A stretch of DNA of 64,000 nucleotides from Gambelia wislizenii (GCA_030847615.1 JAUMIR010000001.1:252033187-252097186); one strand, 5' to 3'; positions 45,651-57,105 are shown, counted from the first letter of the stretch. Numbers and translations: made by a program. The notes: generated from the sequence alone by a model not told the origin.

Positions 45651-45768
45651 TTAGTCTGAGATGTAGGTAGTCTGAGATGTAGGTAGTATTAGTCTGAGAT
45701 GTAGCTAGTCTGAGATATAGGTAGTATTAGTCTGAGATGTAGTATTAGTCTGAGATGTAGGTAGTAGG
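45651..45768 (+). repeat. minisatellite, tctgagatgtaggtag units
   Basis: Seven or so units built on 'agtctgagatgtaggta', some with an added 'gtatt', run head to tail. Unit length alternates between about 17 and 23 bp. Confidence 0.85.
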
Positions 45769-45983
45769 TGTCGGTGACTCTGACAGGAGGTAAGTTCTTC
45801 TGAAAACTAATAATGCCAGAAAAAATGTGGGGGAATGGTTATGACATTAGCTCCAATTCTGCTGTAATCTCATATGGCTTTCGGGGATGCAAGGTTATTG
45901 AAGTCTTTAAGGATTTTAGTATTAACTTAAGAAAGTCGACACCTTTTACCATTCCATCCATGCACTTGCTCTACAATACAGTA

Positions 45984-46484
45984 CAGTTGTCCCTCCATAT
46001 CCATGGATTTGGTATCCATGGATTTAAGTATTCACAGCTTGAAAATATTCTTTAAAAAATAATAATCCAAAAAGCAAACCTTGATTTTTGCCATCTTATA
46101 TGTGGCGCAGTGGTTAAATGCCAGTACTGCAAGTCACCATGTTGCAAGTTCGATTCCAGCGGGCTCCAAGGTTCACTCAGCCTTCCATCCTTTCGTAGGT
46201 CAGTAAATTGAGTACCCAGCTTGTGGGGGCAATTAGCTAACACATATTGGAAACTGTTTAATGCAGTGTAGATGTGTAAATTGATGTTGCTTAAAACAAT
46301 TTGTAAGCCGCTCTGATAACCTTGTGGCTGAAGAGCGGGGTATAAATAAATAAATAAATAAATAAATATATAAGGGACACCATTTTACTATGCCATTGCA
46401 TATAATGGGACTTGAGTATTCATGGATTTTGGTATCCACAGGGGGTCCTGGAACCAAACCCCAGTGAATATGGAGGGACAACTA
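45984..46484 (+). mobile_element. Tigger-like MITE split by a tRNA SINE
   Basis: Same family as 2498-2710. The left part (45984-46100) and right part (46369-46484) rejoin when the SINE is removed. Left end CAGTTGTCCCTCCATATCC; right end 'tatggagggacaacta'. TA flanks at 45982-45983 and 46485-46486. Confidence 0.85.
46101..46368 (+). mobile_element. tRNA-derived SINE with LINE-2-like tail
   Basis: An A-box-like 'tggcgcagtgg' and a B-box 'agttcgattcc' give a pol III promoter. The body runs through 'agccttccatcctttcg' to the tail 'gagcggggtataaataa', followed by (ATAA)n at 46338-46367. The tail resembles L2 3' ends, suggesting L2-driven mobilisation. This is a different SINE family from the Sauria type. 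Confidence 0.85.
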
Positions 46485-47706
46485 TATAGGCAGATAAATA
46501 ATTAGTATAATTTACTCAAAAGTAAAACAAGATTTTTGTTTTAACTCTAAATGTTACAATGTTGACACTTGTTGTTTGAAAAGTAAGAAGTAATCATGTT
46601 ATTTTTTAACAAGGTACTTCCAAGCTCTGAATCTGGGCTAATGCATGGTAGACTTAAGGAGATGTTGCTACTGTTATTCTTCAGACATAAACATCAATAA
46701 GTAGCCTATGGAGAACAGTGACAAGCTTAAGATGGAAAGGTGACTAGCAGGAGTCTGTACTAATACAGACTGCCCCAGACAGTGGAGCAGCAGATTTTCA
46801 ATTTGCAGGCTGGGACAGAGGGATTGCCCTTGTCTCTGAGCCCTTATGGGGTCTTCAAAAGAGTTTGGAAATGAGAGGAAGTAGAAAGGGACATTCTACT
46901 GATTCTTTTCACTGCCAGCTGCCTTGGGTCAGATCACAATAACAGTAAGATCCTATTAGAGCCTGGGAAGTTTACTCTTCTGGACTACAACTCCCAGAAT
47001 CCCCCAGCCAGCAGAGTCCCTGGTACTTTTTTAGCATCCCCAAAAGTAATGTTTTGAATACCCTACATCTATTCCAAAGTTAAGTGTTTTTTAGTCCAAT
47101 AGGACTTACTCCCCAGTAAGCAAATCCTGCAGCCTTAGTGGATTGTGGTTATGTCTGTAAGAATCAAGGATACTCCAGGCCGCTTTAAAGCCACGAACAG
47201 AGCTGTGACTGTTGCACTGGGAACTCCTCACAGCAATGTTCTGTCATTGCTAGCTATGATTTTTATCACTGCAGACTCTGTCTCCGTTAGGCCTTGCTAA
47301 GACCTGCTATAACTCTTCTGGAATAAGCTTTCCTCAATGTCATGTTCTTCCCCTGCAGATCATGACTCTTGCTGACATGTTCATTGAAAGAGACTTTACT
47401 CCTCTTGCCCACCCCAAAATTGGCTGTCTAAATTATTAACACAGCTATAAAGATGGCACTAAATCATCAGCAGAAGGGCAGCATGACAAAATTGCAACAT
47501 AATCTCTCATTTCATTGCCAGATGTCTGTTCAATGCAGATTTTGCTAAACAGAGCAATAGCAGGGGGAAACCTCCCTGCCAGCCTGTGGAGGGAGTTTGT
47601 GTAGATGCACACCAGTGTGTGTATAAGAGACTGAAGGCTACTGAAATTAAAATAAATCTTACCTGGGTAAAGAGGCATATTGTCTTTCTATTCCTTCAAA
47701 TTGGAG
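46485..47706. other. unassigned sequence with repeat scraps
   Basis: 46980-47025 ('gactacaactcccagaatcc') and 47094-47123 ('ccaataggacttactcc') are fragments of dispersed repeats. The rest is unassigned. Confidence 0.4.
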
Positions 47707-47942
47707 ATGGTGTGAAGCCCCATCTGGAACTTTTCCAGACACCTGTAGAGAACAGTATAATTAGAGATGAAGATCAATTATTCAACCCAGTTACTTACAA
47801 TGTTTCTGAAAATGATAATCAGAGAACAAATGATGCTCCAGCATGCCAAAATCAACAAAAAAGAAATGCTGGGGCTCAAGAGGAATCTACATGCAGTCTT
47901 ACCACTATTAATAACATGGAGAATTATACTGAAAATGTAGAG
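47707..47942 (+). other. candidate exon-like open frame
   Basis: A polypyrimidine tract 'ttgtctttctattccttc' followed by 'ttggag' precedes a frame that stays open through 'PHLELFQTPVENSIIRDEDQ' and 'TYNVSENDNQRTNDAPACQ' to the edge of the palindromic element. The composition is polar, rich in N, E, Q and T, unlike most chance frames nearby. I do not recognise the protein, no donor site is clear, and the opposite strand is also open here. A low-confidence exon or pseudo-exon. Confidence 0.2.
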
Positions 47943-48237
47943 GCTTACTGCACTCCAAAGAAAAGCGTCAGTGCAATGGGAGTGTTCTGTCTTCCCTGCT
48001 GCCTTACCACAAGACGTCATCATTCTTTTGTTCTGTTCCTGTGGGGAAACCAAGGTAAACCACATATTTTGGCCAACCGGAAAAAAACCAATAGTAAAAA
48101 GGTGCAGTTTTACCTTGGTCTGCCACAGGTCTGGAACAAAAGAATACCGAAAGAATGAAGACATCATGCAGTAAGGCAGCACAGAAGGCGGAAAGTTCCT
48201 GCTGCCTTGCTGATTTTCTTTGGAGTGCCATAAGCCC
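47943..48237 (+). mobile_element. palindromic element, second copy
   Basis: Outer arms 'gcactccaaagaaaa' and 'ttttctttggagtgc'; inner arms 'gctgccttaccacaagacg' and 'catgcagtaaggcagc'. Same family as 36444-36737, but here the outer arms are better preserved and the (CAA)n tail is absent. Confidence 0.7.
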
Positions 48238-48414
48238 CATAGTAATGTTTCCCACTGCCATCCCTTTTGCAACCCAAAAAAGATGCCGAAAATTCACACA
48301 GAATATACAATTTAGTGCCCTCTCTATATGTTAGACTACAACTCCCATCATACTCAATCCACAAAGTATTTTGAAGGCTTGGGCTATTTGAACTGTAGTC
48401 CAATGCATCTTTAA

Positions 48415-48840
48415 TTATTTTATTATTATTTATTTTATTTATACCTCAACTTTCTCCCAGCACGGGATCCAAGGAGGTATACAATGTTTTAAAAGCACAA
48501 AACTCTTAATACAAAAGTTAAAACAGAAATAAAACTTCTATTTAAAAAACACAAGTTAAAAGCAGCATTAAAAGACATTTAAAACATAATGAAAACATTA
48601 CACCCTCCATTAAAAGCCTTTTCTGGCACAACATACTAAAAACCAAAAGCTTCCTTAAATAAAAAGGTCTTTCTTTACCTGCTGGCAGAAAGCTCTGTAA
48701 ATTGGGAAACAGCCACTGAAAAGACTTTCTCTCATGTCCTCACCAGATGTGTCTGGGATGGTGGTGGGACCAAGAGAAAGCCTTCCCCTGCATATCTTAG
48801 AGCACTGTTGGGCTCATATAGGAAGCAGATTGGGAAAGCT
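48415..48840 (-). mobile_element. LINE-2-type 3' UTR
   Basis: Reverse of an L2-type tail: 'ttatttatacctcaactttc' at the left, then a long A-rich UTR, then 'acagccactgaaaagacttt' and 'ggtgggaccaagagaaagcc', equivalents of the conserved region near the ORF end. Confidence 0.6.
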
Positions 48841-49156
48841 GCTGTAAATCATAGTTAATATCAACGGGAGTTACACGTTTTGACATAGCAATAATATGGT
48901 TAATCAAAAATAGAAACAAAAGCTTCTGATCTCCTCCTTGCAGCTATGCAGGAAGCTAGGGCTCATGTACAGAATAGTAAACCACAATTTAGTGTTGTGT
49001 CTGAACCAGATCAATGCTTGCTGATGACTCTGATTGCTAAGAGTCTACTCGAAATTAACCAGTAATTCCTCTTTTGGCAAATGCAGAAGATGCAGTCACT
49101 GAATTCCCTGTTTCTTCCACCATATGAGTTCCTATCAGCAGTTTTACAAAGCAATA
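48841..49156. other. unassigned sequence
   Basis: 'aaaccacaatttagtgttgt' (48981-49000) looks like a repeat scrap. No gene. Confidence 0.35.
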
Positions 49157-49488
49157 CAGATTAAGTTCTCTCCAAAATTATCCAAAATGCTTGGGACCAG
49201 AAGTGTTCAGTGTTTGGGATTTTTTCAGATTTTGGAATACTTGCATATGTACATCATGAGATATCTTGGAGATGGGACCCAAGTCTAAACACGAAATTCA
49301 TTTATGTTTCATATATAGCTTATACAGATATCCTAAAGGTAATTTTATACACAATATTTTTTAATAATTTTGTGCATGAAACAAAGTTTGTGTCTATTGA
49401 ACCATCAGAAAGCAAAGGTATCACTATCTCAAGCACCCATGTGGACAATTTTGGATTTTGGAATTCCGGATAAGGGATACTCAGCCTG
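49157..49488 (-). mobile_element. Tigger-like MITE, 332 bp, full length
   Basis: TA flanks at 49155-49156 and 49489-49490. The right end, read in reverse, is CAGGCTGAGTATCCCTTATC; the left end is a diverged version. The interior ('gatgggacccaagtctaaac', 'gtgcatgaaacaaagtttg') closely resembles an ancient mammalian MITE as I remember it. Confidence 0.8.
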
Positions 49489-49830
49489 TATACTAAAAAG
49501 CCATTTAAATCTTTTCCTCCTTCCCCTGATTAATGGCATAAGGAGGATCTAATGTCTTCTCAAAACACTGTTAATTAATTTAAAATAAAAAAAATAAGTA
49601 GCACCAGCTTTTCTGCAAAAAGGTTTTTTTTAAGTATTATTTGTTTTCTCTCCCCCCCCCCCGCCCCCCCCCAAAATAACCTAATTGTAAGTTAGGTACA
49701 ATATGTCAGATTTTGTTGGATAGATTTAAAATTCACTGTGATGGAAAGGCTGTATACTGAGTTGCATAAACAAATACTCCTTTCTATGTGACATTTTCAT
49801 ATTCATACTTTCTTGGGCAAATTCTGAAAT

Positions 49831-49881
<51 letters not shown>

Positions 49882-50199
49882 CAGTGCTTCCAAAATGTGG
49901 GTCAAACCCTCAGTGTGGGGCTGAGGGTGAGAAAACCTAAGAACTTTAGGGGCTTCCTGAAGTTCCAGGAAGGGAGGCAATTCCAGATCCATTCCCCTTC
50001 TCAACAGCAGAGGTTTAGCACTGCAGTCGCCACACTGCCTTTAGTAAGCATGGAAGCAACAGGGAAACAGATCAGCCAGGGACCCTCTGACTGCAGATCT
50101 CCAGTTCTGTTCCTCTCTGAGTGTCATTTGCTTGATTATAGAGCTGAGTAGCGAATCTGTCCAAGATTAGAAATGAACTTCACTCCTAGTAGTGGACTG
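49489..50199. other. unassigned sequence with low-complexity runs
   Basis: Poly-C at 49652-49672 and a (GA)n run. No gene recognised. Confidence 0.4.
49831..49878 (+). repeat. (GA)n microsatellite
   Basis: Perfect AG run of about 48 bp. Confidence 0.95.
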
Positions 50200-50406
50200 A
50201 TTGTATACTGGCTTCAGAGTTTCACCAACCACAGTGAATGATCTTTTGGAGACATAAGAGAGGTCCTTTCTAAGTGGCTTTTCCTAGGCTTTGGAACCTC
50301 CTGCCAAGTGAGGTTAGGCTGCTTTGTTTTTTGCTGACAGGCAAACACCTTCTTTATTCAGACAAACCTCTGCTTGCCTCTTTAACAAGTGTATTGAATT
50401 GGAAAA

Positions 50407-50848
50407 AGAGCCAGTGTGGTGCAGTGGTTTGATTGTTGGGCAAGACTCTGGGAGTGTGTGCGCTTTCAAGTCACCTGTTGACATGGTGACCCCATGAATT
50501 GCATAGGGTTTTCTTAGGCAAGGAATGCATAGAGGTGGTTTTGCCAGTTCCTTCCTCTGAAATAAAGCCTATAGCATCTGGTATTCATTGGCCGTTTCCC
50601 ATCCAAGTGCTAACCAGGACTGACTTTACTTAGCTTTCAAGATCAGTGGCAGCTGGTGCCTTTAGGGTATTCACCAGCTTCAAATCCCCACACAGCTATG
50701 GAAACCCACTGGGTGGCCTTGGGCAAGTCATACTCTTCTCTCCGCCTCAGAGGAAGGCAAGGGCAAATTTCCACTGAATAAAACTGGGAAAGAAGACTCT
50801 ATGGTGGGCTGCCATAAGTTATAATTGACTTGAAGGCACACAACAACA
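50407..50848 (+). mobile_element. Sauria-type SINE split by a 5S-derived SINE
   Basis: Left part: A-box-like 'tggtgcagtgg' head. Right part: 'cttcaaatccccacac', 'gccttgggcaagtcatactc' and the tail 'ttgacttgaaggcacacaac'. The interval 50453-50685 is a 5S SINE in reverse. Confidence 0.85.
50453..50685 (-). mobile_element. 5S-rRNA-derived SINE nested in the Sauria SINE
   Basis: Reverse orientation: tail 'gctttcaagtcacctgttga' at the left, 'ccatccaagtgctaaccagg' and 'cttagctttcaagatcag' (5S-like head) at the right. The head has lost a few bases relative to the 42520 copy. Confidence 0.85.
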
Positions 50849-51329
50849 ACCATCCTGTCTGGGCCCTGAAATCATCAGGAGAGGTTCTTCTTTCAATCCC
50901 ACCATCATCAAAACCATAGTTGTCTGGGACGCAATAGGAGGCCTTCTTTGTGGTTGCCCCTGGACTCTGCAAATTTCCCCCCTGGAAGGCCAGAATGTCC
51001 CTTTCCTTGCTGTCTTTCCACTAGCAGGCAAAAGCCTTTTTGTTCCAACAGTCTTTTTAAAATAGGAAAAAAAAAATAAAGATCAGGATAAGGGATGCTC
51101 TTACTGTTTTACACGGAACTGTTTTTAATAGCTTTTTTTCTTTTTAATTGCATTTTATTCTTTTAACTGTAGATTTGAATTGTTTCTAATACTGTGAACA
51201 GTTTAACTCTATTTTAACGTTTAATGTTTCATCTGTATGGTTCTTTAAAACTGTGAGCTGTCTTGAGTTCCAGCTTCTGGAGAAAGGTAGGATACAAATA
51301 ACAACAACAAACTGAACTGGAAATTGGAG

Positions 51330-52270
51330 TTGTTGTTGTTTTATATTCATTTACATTCCGCCTTCCTCCTAATAATAGTACTCAAAGTAGCTAGCAACAT
51401 ATTTTAAAACAATACAAGTAAAAAAACCATACAAGAGCAATAATAAAAGTATAAATGTAAGCTTTTAAAAACATCATCAATATGTTTATTGTGCTAGGCA
51501 AAGACCATGACAAAGAACTTAAAATACACAAAACATTTAAGATAAAAAGTACAAGAGTATAAAAGTACAAAAGACAACCCAGAGTTTTAAATGCAGTAAC
51601 CAAAGTTAAAAACAACCCCCCAAAACATTTAAAATATTAAAATTAATTAAAAGACCATATACAAACATTAAAAACAGCACCATAAAGCCTTAAAAGCCCA
51701 ACCATAGTCAGTTTGTGACAGCCTGATGGCACAAAAATGTTTTGATCTCCTGAACAGCCACCGAGAAGGCCCTCTCCCTTGTTCCCATCAAATGGACCTG
51801 AGGGTGGTAGGATAGAGAGAAGAGCCTCTCCAGGTGATCCTAGAGCTCTAACAGGCTTGTAAAGGGAGATACAGACCTTCAAATAATCTGCATCCAAGCT
51901 GTGTAGGGCTTTATAGGTCAAAACCAGCACTTTGAACTGTGCCCAAAAATGGACTGGCAGCCAATAGAGCTGTTCCATCAAGGGACTTGTGTGCTCCCTG
52001 TATCCAGCCCCAGTGAACAACCTGGTTGCAGCACTTTTCAAAGGCAGCCCCATGTAAAGCACATTACAGGAGTCCAAACGGGATGGAATCAAGGGATGTA
52101 CCATTGTGGGCAGATCTGACTTATCCAGGAATGAGCACAGTTGGCTTGCTAGCTTTAACTGTGCAAAAGCATTCCTGGTCAAATTCCTGAACCTTCAGGC
52201 TCAGAACTGAATCCTGGAGTACCTCTGAACTACAAACCTCCATTTTAAGGGAAAGTATAACTCCATCTAA
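51330..52270 (-). mobile_element. LINE-2 ORF2 C-terminus and 3' UTR
   Basis: The minus-strand frame 52182-51643 encodes 'AFAQLKLASQLCSFLDKSDL', 'SCNVLYMGLPLKS', 'LYWLPVHFWAQFKVLVLTYK' and further L2 C-terminal sequence, the longest open L2 piece here. Its 3' tail is (TTG)n at 51330-51340 in plus-strand reading, facing the tail of the previous L2. The upstream part is cut by the element at 52271. Confidence 0.85.
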
Positions 52271-52870
52271 GGAGATTATCAGATGCACTAAAAATGCTGT
52301 TATAACGATGCCAGGAGATCGCTAAAGGGTTCCCTTTTCAGATGACGTTGTTCCCCACTCGTAATACACCCGTTCTGCTGCTATTCCGCCGGTGCTGCTT
52401 TTTATTGATGGGAGAAGCCATCAGTACATCCACCGTTCTGTTCCTGTCATGGATTTGACAGTGACTGAAAAGGCACCCCGTTTCACTAGTGAGATCCCAG
52501 AGTCAATGGGAGGTCCCTGCCAGAACACTTCCGGGTGAGATTGGGACATCAAGGTAAGTGACACACTTTTTAAAAAAACTTCCCTGGTTTACTTGGAAGT
52601 TTTAAAGTGTGTTTCTGTGCTTGATGTAACCTATTCTCTTTTATTTTTCTTTTAAACTTTGATTTTCCTGCACTTGCGTCTTCTCACAAGAACAGACAGG
52701 ATTTCACTCCAGGAAGTGAATGGAGTGCCGTTAGAGCTCCATTCACTCCTGGGCTGCCCTGTCAACACTCCTAAGGTAGGTCTGAAAAGTTTGGTTATTG
52801 TGGCGGATCAGGGGCAGGAGAGGAGATTGTGGGACAGGAACACTTTTTTCATTCCTGTCTGATAATCTCC
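52271..52870 (+). mobile_element. Harbinger-like element, 600 bp, TAA duplication
   Basis: Ends GGAGATTATCAGA and its complement CTGATAATCTCC. A perfect TAA duplication (52268-52270 and 52871-52873), as expected for PIF/Harbinger. Relatives at 39098-39636 (same strand) and 60031-60648 (reverse). No transposase frame. Confidence 0.85.
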
Positions 52871-52873
52871 TAA

Positions 52874-54895
52874 CACAGACTAATTTTGTTAGTAAGGAGT
52901 TTAAAGGAAGCTCTGAGAAGTATATCCTTCCCCATTAGTATATAAGGCTGGATTTTGGCATATCTAAGATAGGAGTTATTAAAGCATGGTTGATGGCAGT
53001 GCTACCTCTGAGAAACAGAGAAGGGAAGTCTTGTGGCTTGTCCTACCTCACAGGGTTCAAAGTATACACATGCACACACACACACACTTTTCATAGTTGC
53101 ATGTTGGAATTATATGCATTCACTTTTCAGAAATATAACAGCTGGTTGTTGAGCAGGGTCAGGAGGAAGAGTAAATTTAAAGTAGGGAAGAGACAGAGTT
53201 CAAAAGCATTGAGGCATATGGGTTGCTTTTGAAGTCATCAGGAATTATCTGAGGAATTACTGTTTCGTGCTTGGTCTTTCACATAAAAATTACAACATTT
53301 TCCTATCTGTACTAGATCTTTCAAAAAAAGTCAATAACAGAAACAGCTTCTGCTAGACTCATCCAATTCCAAAGAAATGACCAGGAAAGCATTGGCTTCA
53401 CCCCTGACCATACAAAAGCAAGACAGGGTAAGTGCTTCTCTACTCCCTTTCTTTTTTCTAGAAAGTTCAGGCTGTGTCCTTCAAAGGTACTTTCCCTGTA
53501 AGTGGGGTTCCAAAGAGCCCACAAAGTAGAACAATAACAGAACAAGCTGCCTAGGGAGCTTGAAGGACTCCTTTGTAAAGCTTTTTGAGACACGAATGTG
53601 TCAGGAATTCTAATGTTCAGGTATATCAACAGCAGTTACCATACCTTCATTCAGCTTTAACTGCTCCTACCTCCCAAGTTCCATTTCACAATTCTTTCAC
53701 TCCTATCCTTTTGCCATCAGTACCATCCATTTCTTGGTTTGGAGATATGTGTCCTCTACATCTCATGTGTAGGCAAGCATCCCAGCATTTTGTAATGTTC
53801 CACTTACCATCCATTCATGGAACAGTCAGCGGAAGGCATGAGAACTTGGCCACATTAAGAAAGCTGATGGCATTTTGAAGGGCTTAAACAGTCTTGTTCG
53901 CTGATTATAAACAGTAGCTATGCTTGCATATCATGTTCCTAGTCTGTTCATTATATTCAAATTATATTCTGCCTTGAGATGATGCTATTTTTCTATTATT
54001 ATATGTTATTTATTGCTTTTGGATCCTGCCCTTCTTAGGAGAAGATCAGGGAAATGTACGGAGCTGCTTCCCTAAGGCAGAAATTTAGCCCTCCAACAAA
54101 TGGGAGCCAAGAAGGGTCTGAAAGAGGAGGTGGGTTTAGCTATGATGTCTCTGCTCCCCAATCTACTTCATGTGGGATGAATGCGCATGAATCAGTGCTT
54201 AGACTTCATGGAATCCAAACCAAGGGTCTGCACAGAACCAGCATCCTATATTTGCCTTGAATTATTTGTTCTCCCCAGTTTTCACCAGAGGAAGCAACAA
54301 GTGTTTCTAGATAACAAAGCAACCAATAGGGGGAGGAGGCACTATTAATACTGAGAAATGTCTAATTTAAACAGTGAGGCCACCTTAAATAACTGGGGAG
54401 GCTGCTGATAGACAACCCTTAAGCATGGTACTCAAAAGCATCCTCCATTCTTGTTCTATATCCATGCTCTGAGACTAACATGATACCAAAGTTGTGGAAA
54501 CACTCTGCTTGGTCAGGAGGAGCCAATTAGTAATGTGCAGTGGCAGGGGATGTTGGGGGGGGGGGAATGGTCTTCAAAGTAACTAATTGGGTATTATAAA
54601 ATGTAACAGTAGTTAATGTTGGTGATGACTTCTTAAGCCTACCAAGAACAAGCCCAGTAGTGTTAAAAAAAAAAAAGAAGAAGAAAGAAAGAAAAAGAGA
54701 GGGAGGAAGAATTATGGTTGTTTACCAAGACAAGTCTACACAGCTGCCATGCAAGGAAAACGCATTTATGTTACACAGTATCTTGTAATAGCCTCCACCA
54801 TCCAATTTCTGATTGTTTCTTTCTCAGCAAGAAGGAGGGGAGAAAAAAAAAAGAAATCCCCCTGCCAGTTGTTTGTGTATGTGCTCCAAGACACA
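52874..54895. other. unassigned sequence
   Basis: (CA)n at 53071-53087; poly-G near 54557-54566. No supportable gene. Confidence 0.4.
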
Positions 54896-54909
54896 GTTGC
54901 CATAGAAAC
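54896..54909 (+). promoter_or_regulatory. RFX X-box-like motif
   Basis: GTTGCCATAGAAAC matches the palindromic RFX X-box consensus at about 12 of 14 positions. Whether it is bound is unknown. Confidence 0.3.
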
Positions 54910-55428
54910 TGATTGTGGATACAGTTTTACAAAATTTGACTCTGCAAAGCTGGTAGATGCTTTGCTCAGGGTAATACAGCACTGTCCAGTGAGCTCAAAG
55001 AGCAGGCTTAGGTTCTATGCCTTTCATTAGAGGGTCAACTAAGCCCTTCTTCCACAAGCCATCTGTCTAGACACAAGTCAAGATCTGTGAATCCGGCAAA
55101 AAGAAAGAATATCTGATCTGATAAAAACATGCCAGGGGAGGAGAGGAGAGATATTAATGTATGGCACTGGAAGCATCAAACTAGTTAGGCTGTCATTATG
55201 GCTACTTGTGATAACAACTGACTTTTAGATGAGCCATCTTCCCCACAACAGGTTTACCTGCAAGGTGGAGGTCAAGCACACAACAGATATTAGCATAATG
55301 AAGACATCTCATTTGTGAGCTATTATTTTCCTCCCATCTTTATGGAGCCCCAATCTTTTGACATACAGTTCTCTGTTCTATCATAGACTGTCTATCTATT
55401 TACCGGTATCTATCTATCTATCTACCGG

Positions 55429-55469
<41 letters not shown>

Positions 55470-56647
55470 ATCTATCTATAAAATAAAATTAAGTTTCTAC
55501 ATTAAAGCCATGTTCAGAGAAAAATGGTAGAAAACACACACTATGGTGCAACTGTCCATATTGGCAACATATTTCATGGCCTTTTCAAATATTCTCTTTT
55601 ACTTCTAAATTCCTCTTTATTGCAAAATAACATAGTTCTATAAAGTCTCCCTTTCAGGTTGTGAAAAACCACCGAAGAAGATTATGACTCATATAAAATG
55701 TTCTGGGCACTCAAAACTCTGTGGAATTCATTCTTCCCCTGCCCCTTGCCATCTGTCCAAAATAAGATTTAACCAGAGAGTAGCCATATTTACTTGTCTG
55801 TAACCTACCCTGGGATCTTCTCATACAGGGTAGGATATAAATATTTTAACAACATGTTTCATTTGCAGCCTATGTTTTGAAAAAGTGTGTCATCAAATTT
55901 CTACCCTCAACATCTATTTGAATTTGCCCCTTCAAAAAAAGCATGGTTTTATTCCAAATTTAAGCACACTTCCTGGTGAGCACACAGACACAATCGCAAG
56001 CTCGCACACGCACACACACACACACTCCAAAACAAACAAACACAAGAGCATAAAACTGAGTTGTTCCAACTGAAAGTCAATCTTTGTGGATGCAAAGTGA
56101 CTCTTCGAAAACAGATTGGAAGAAAAGTGGGCATTTTATTCATGTTTCTACAAAATGCAACAAAAGGAAACATTTTTAAAAGCCTGGAAGCTGAAATTCA
56201 CACAGCAGACTGGATTCTAAATGAAACAACTATCAGGAAAAGGGGTCAGCTCTATCAGAGAGAGCTTAATTTCTGTCATACCTTAAATTTCTTTAAAAGG
56301 AGTTGTACTGAAGTATCTGAATCCAAGTGGAACTAAATGAGTTTAAGTTTAAGTACTACAGTTTATCTGATTTGTGGAGCAGGCTGGGAAACACCAAGAA
56401 ATAAGAATGTTTTAGAAATTAGGAGAAATTATTGTGGGAGGGCTGTTGTAAGTGATAATTTCTGCCACTTCTGACAGAGTGATGATAATTTCTCCTTCTA
56501 GCCTCTCACAGGAACAAAAATCTGCCCACATTTAAGGCTGTGATTCTTGCTAAGATAAAGTTCCCTAGAGAGACATGGATAGTTACTCAGTGAAGAAGAA
56601 ATTTCCCCTCACTTTTTGCAGTGTGCATTGATTGGGTTCTAGGCCAA
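54910..56647. other. unassigned sequence
   Basis: Holds the TATC microsatellite, a short L2-like tail at 55800-55852 and (CA)n at 56008-56026. No supportable gene. Confidence 0.4.
55390..55480 (+). repeat. (TATC)n microsatellite with ACCGG interruptions
   Basis: Tetranucleotide TATC run, twice interrupted by 'taccggta'. Confidence 0.95.
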
Positions 56648-56901
56648 CAGTAGGACCCCCGTATCCACTGGGGATTGGTTCGGGGGGGGGGTGTCGATAC
56701 TGAAAACCATGGATAATAGCGAACACCATTGAAAATAATGGGACTTCTGGTTTAAAATACCATAGAGTTGCCTTGGAGGACCTAGAACATGGCTAGAGAG
56801 GATACATTTTCTAGGAAGACTCTATGGCAGGTGTGTTGTTTTGTGTCCCATGGATAACTGAATCAGTGGATAATGAATCAGTGGATATGGGGGTCCTACT
56901 G
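56648..56901 (+). mobile_element. Tigger-like MITE, 254 bp
   Basis: Ends CAGTAGGACCCCCGTATCC and its complement, related to 29304-29590. TA follows the right end; the left TA has mutated. Contains a G run at 56681-56690. Confidence 0.8.
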
Positions 56902-57105
56902 TATATGGTTCAGCTAGAAGAGTATCACATCATGTTCCCTAACTACCCTAATATGCTGGGAATTTGTAAGGAAATCCCTTCTTTTGGGCAACAAAATAAT
57001 GCTTCCCCCCATTATATACTACAGCTGGAATCTTCCACTTATTTTCTCATTTTCTACACTTATTTTCTACAAGACTATTGGGTTTAATGAGCCATAAAAG
57101 CCTTT

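Larger units (their letters stand above)
50200..51312 (+). mobile_element. LINE-2 ORF2 C-terminus and 3' UTR, split by SINEs
   Basis: Frames before (50200-50406) and after (50849-51060) the SINE encode diverged L2 C-terminal blocks, for example 'QAKAFLFQQSF' in the right part. The 3' UTR ends 'ttctggagaaaggtagg' with a (CAA)n tail at 51301-51312. Confidence 0.7.

Noticed and set aside
45651..45768. CRISPR array
   Set aside because: Units are contiguous without unique spacers, and the genome is vertebrate.
46101..46175. tRNA gene
   Set aside because: A- and B-box-like blocks are present, but the cloverleaf is not complete and the sequence runs on into a SINE body and tail.
47586..48158. 190-codon open frame as an intact protein gene
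   Set aside because: The last third lies in a palindromic transposon-like element, the opposite strand is also open, and no homologue is recognised. Only the part 47707-47942 is kept, as a weak exon candidate.
51643..52182. Host gene on the minus strand
   Set aside because: The 179-codon frame is LINE-2 ORF2 C-terminus, with matching blocks in other L2 copies of the window.
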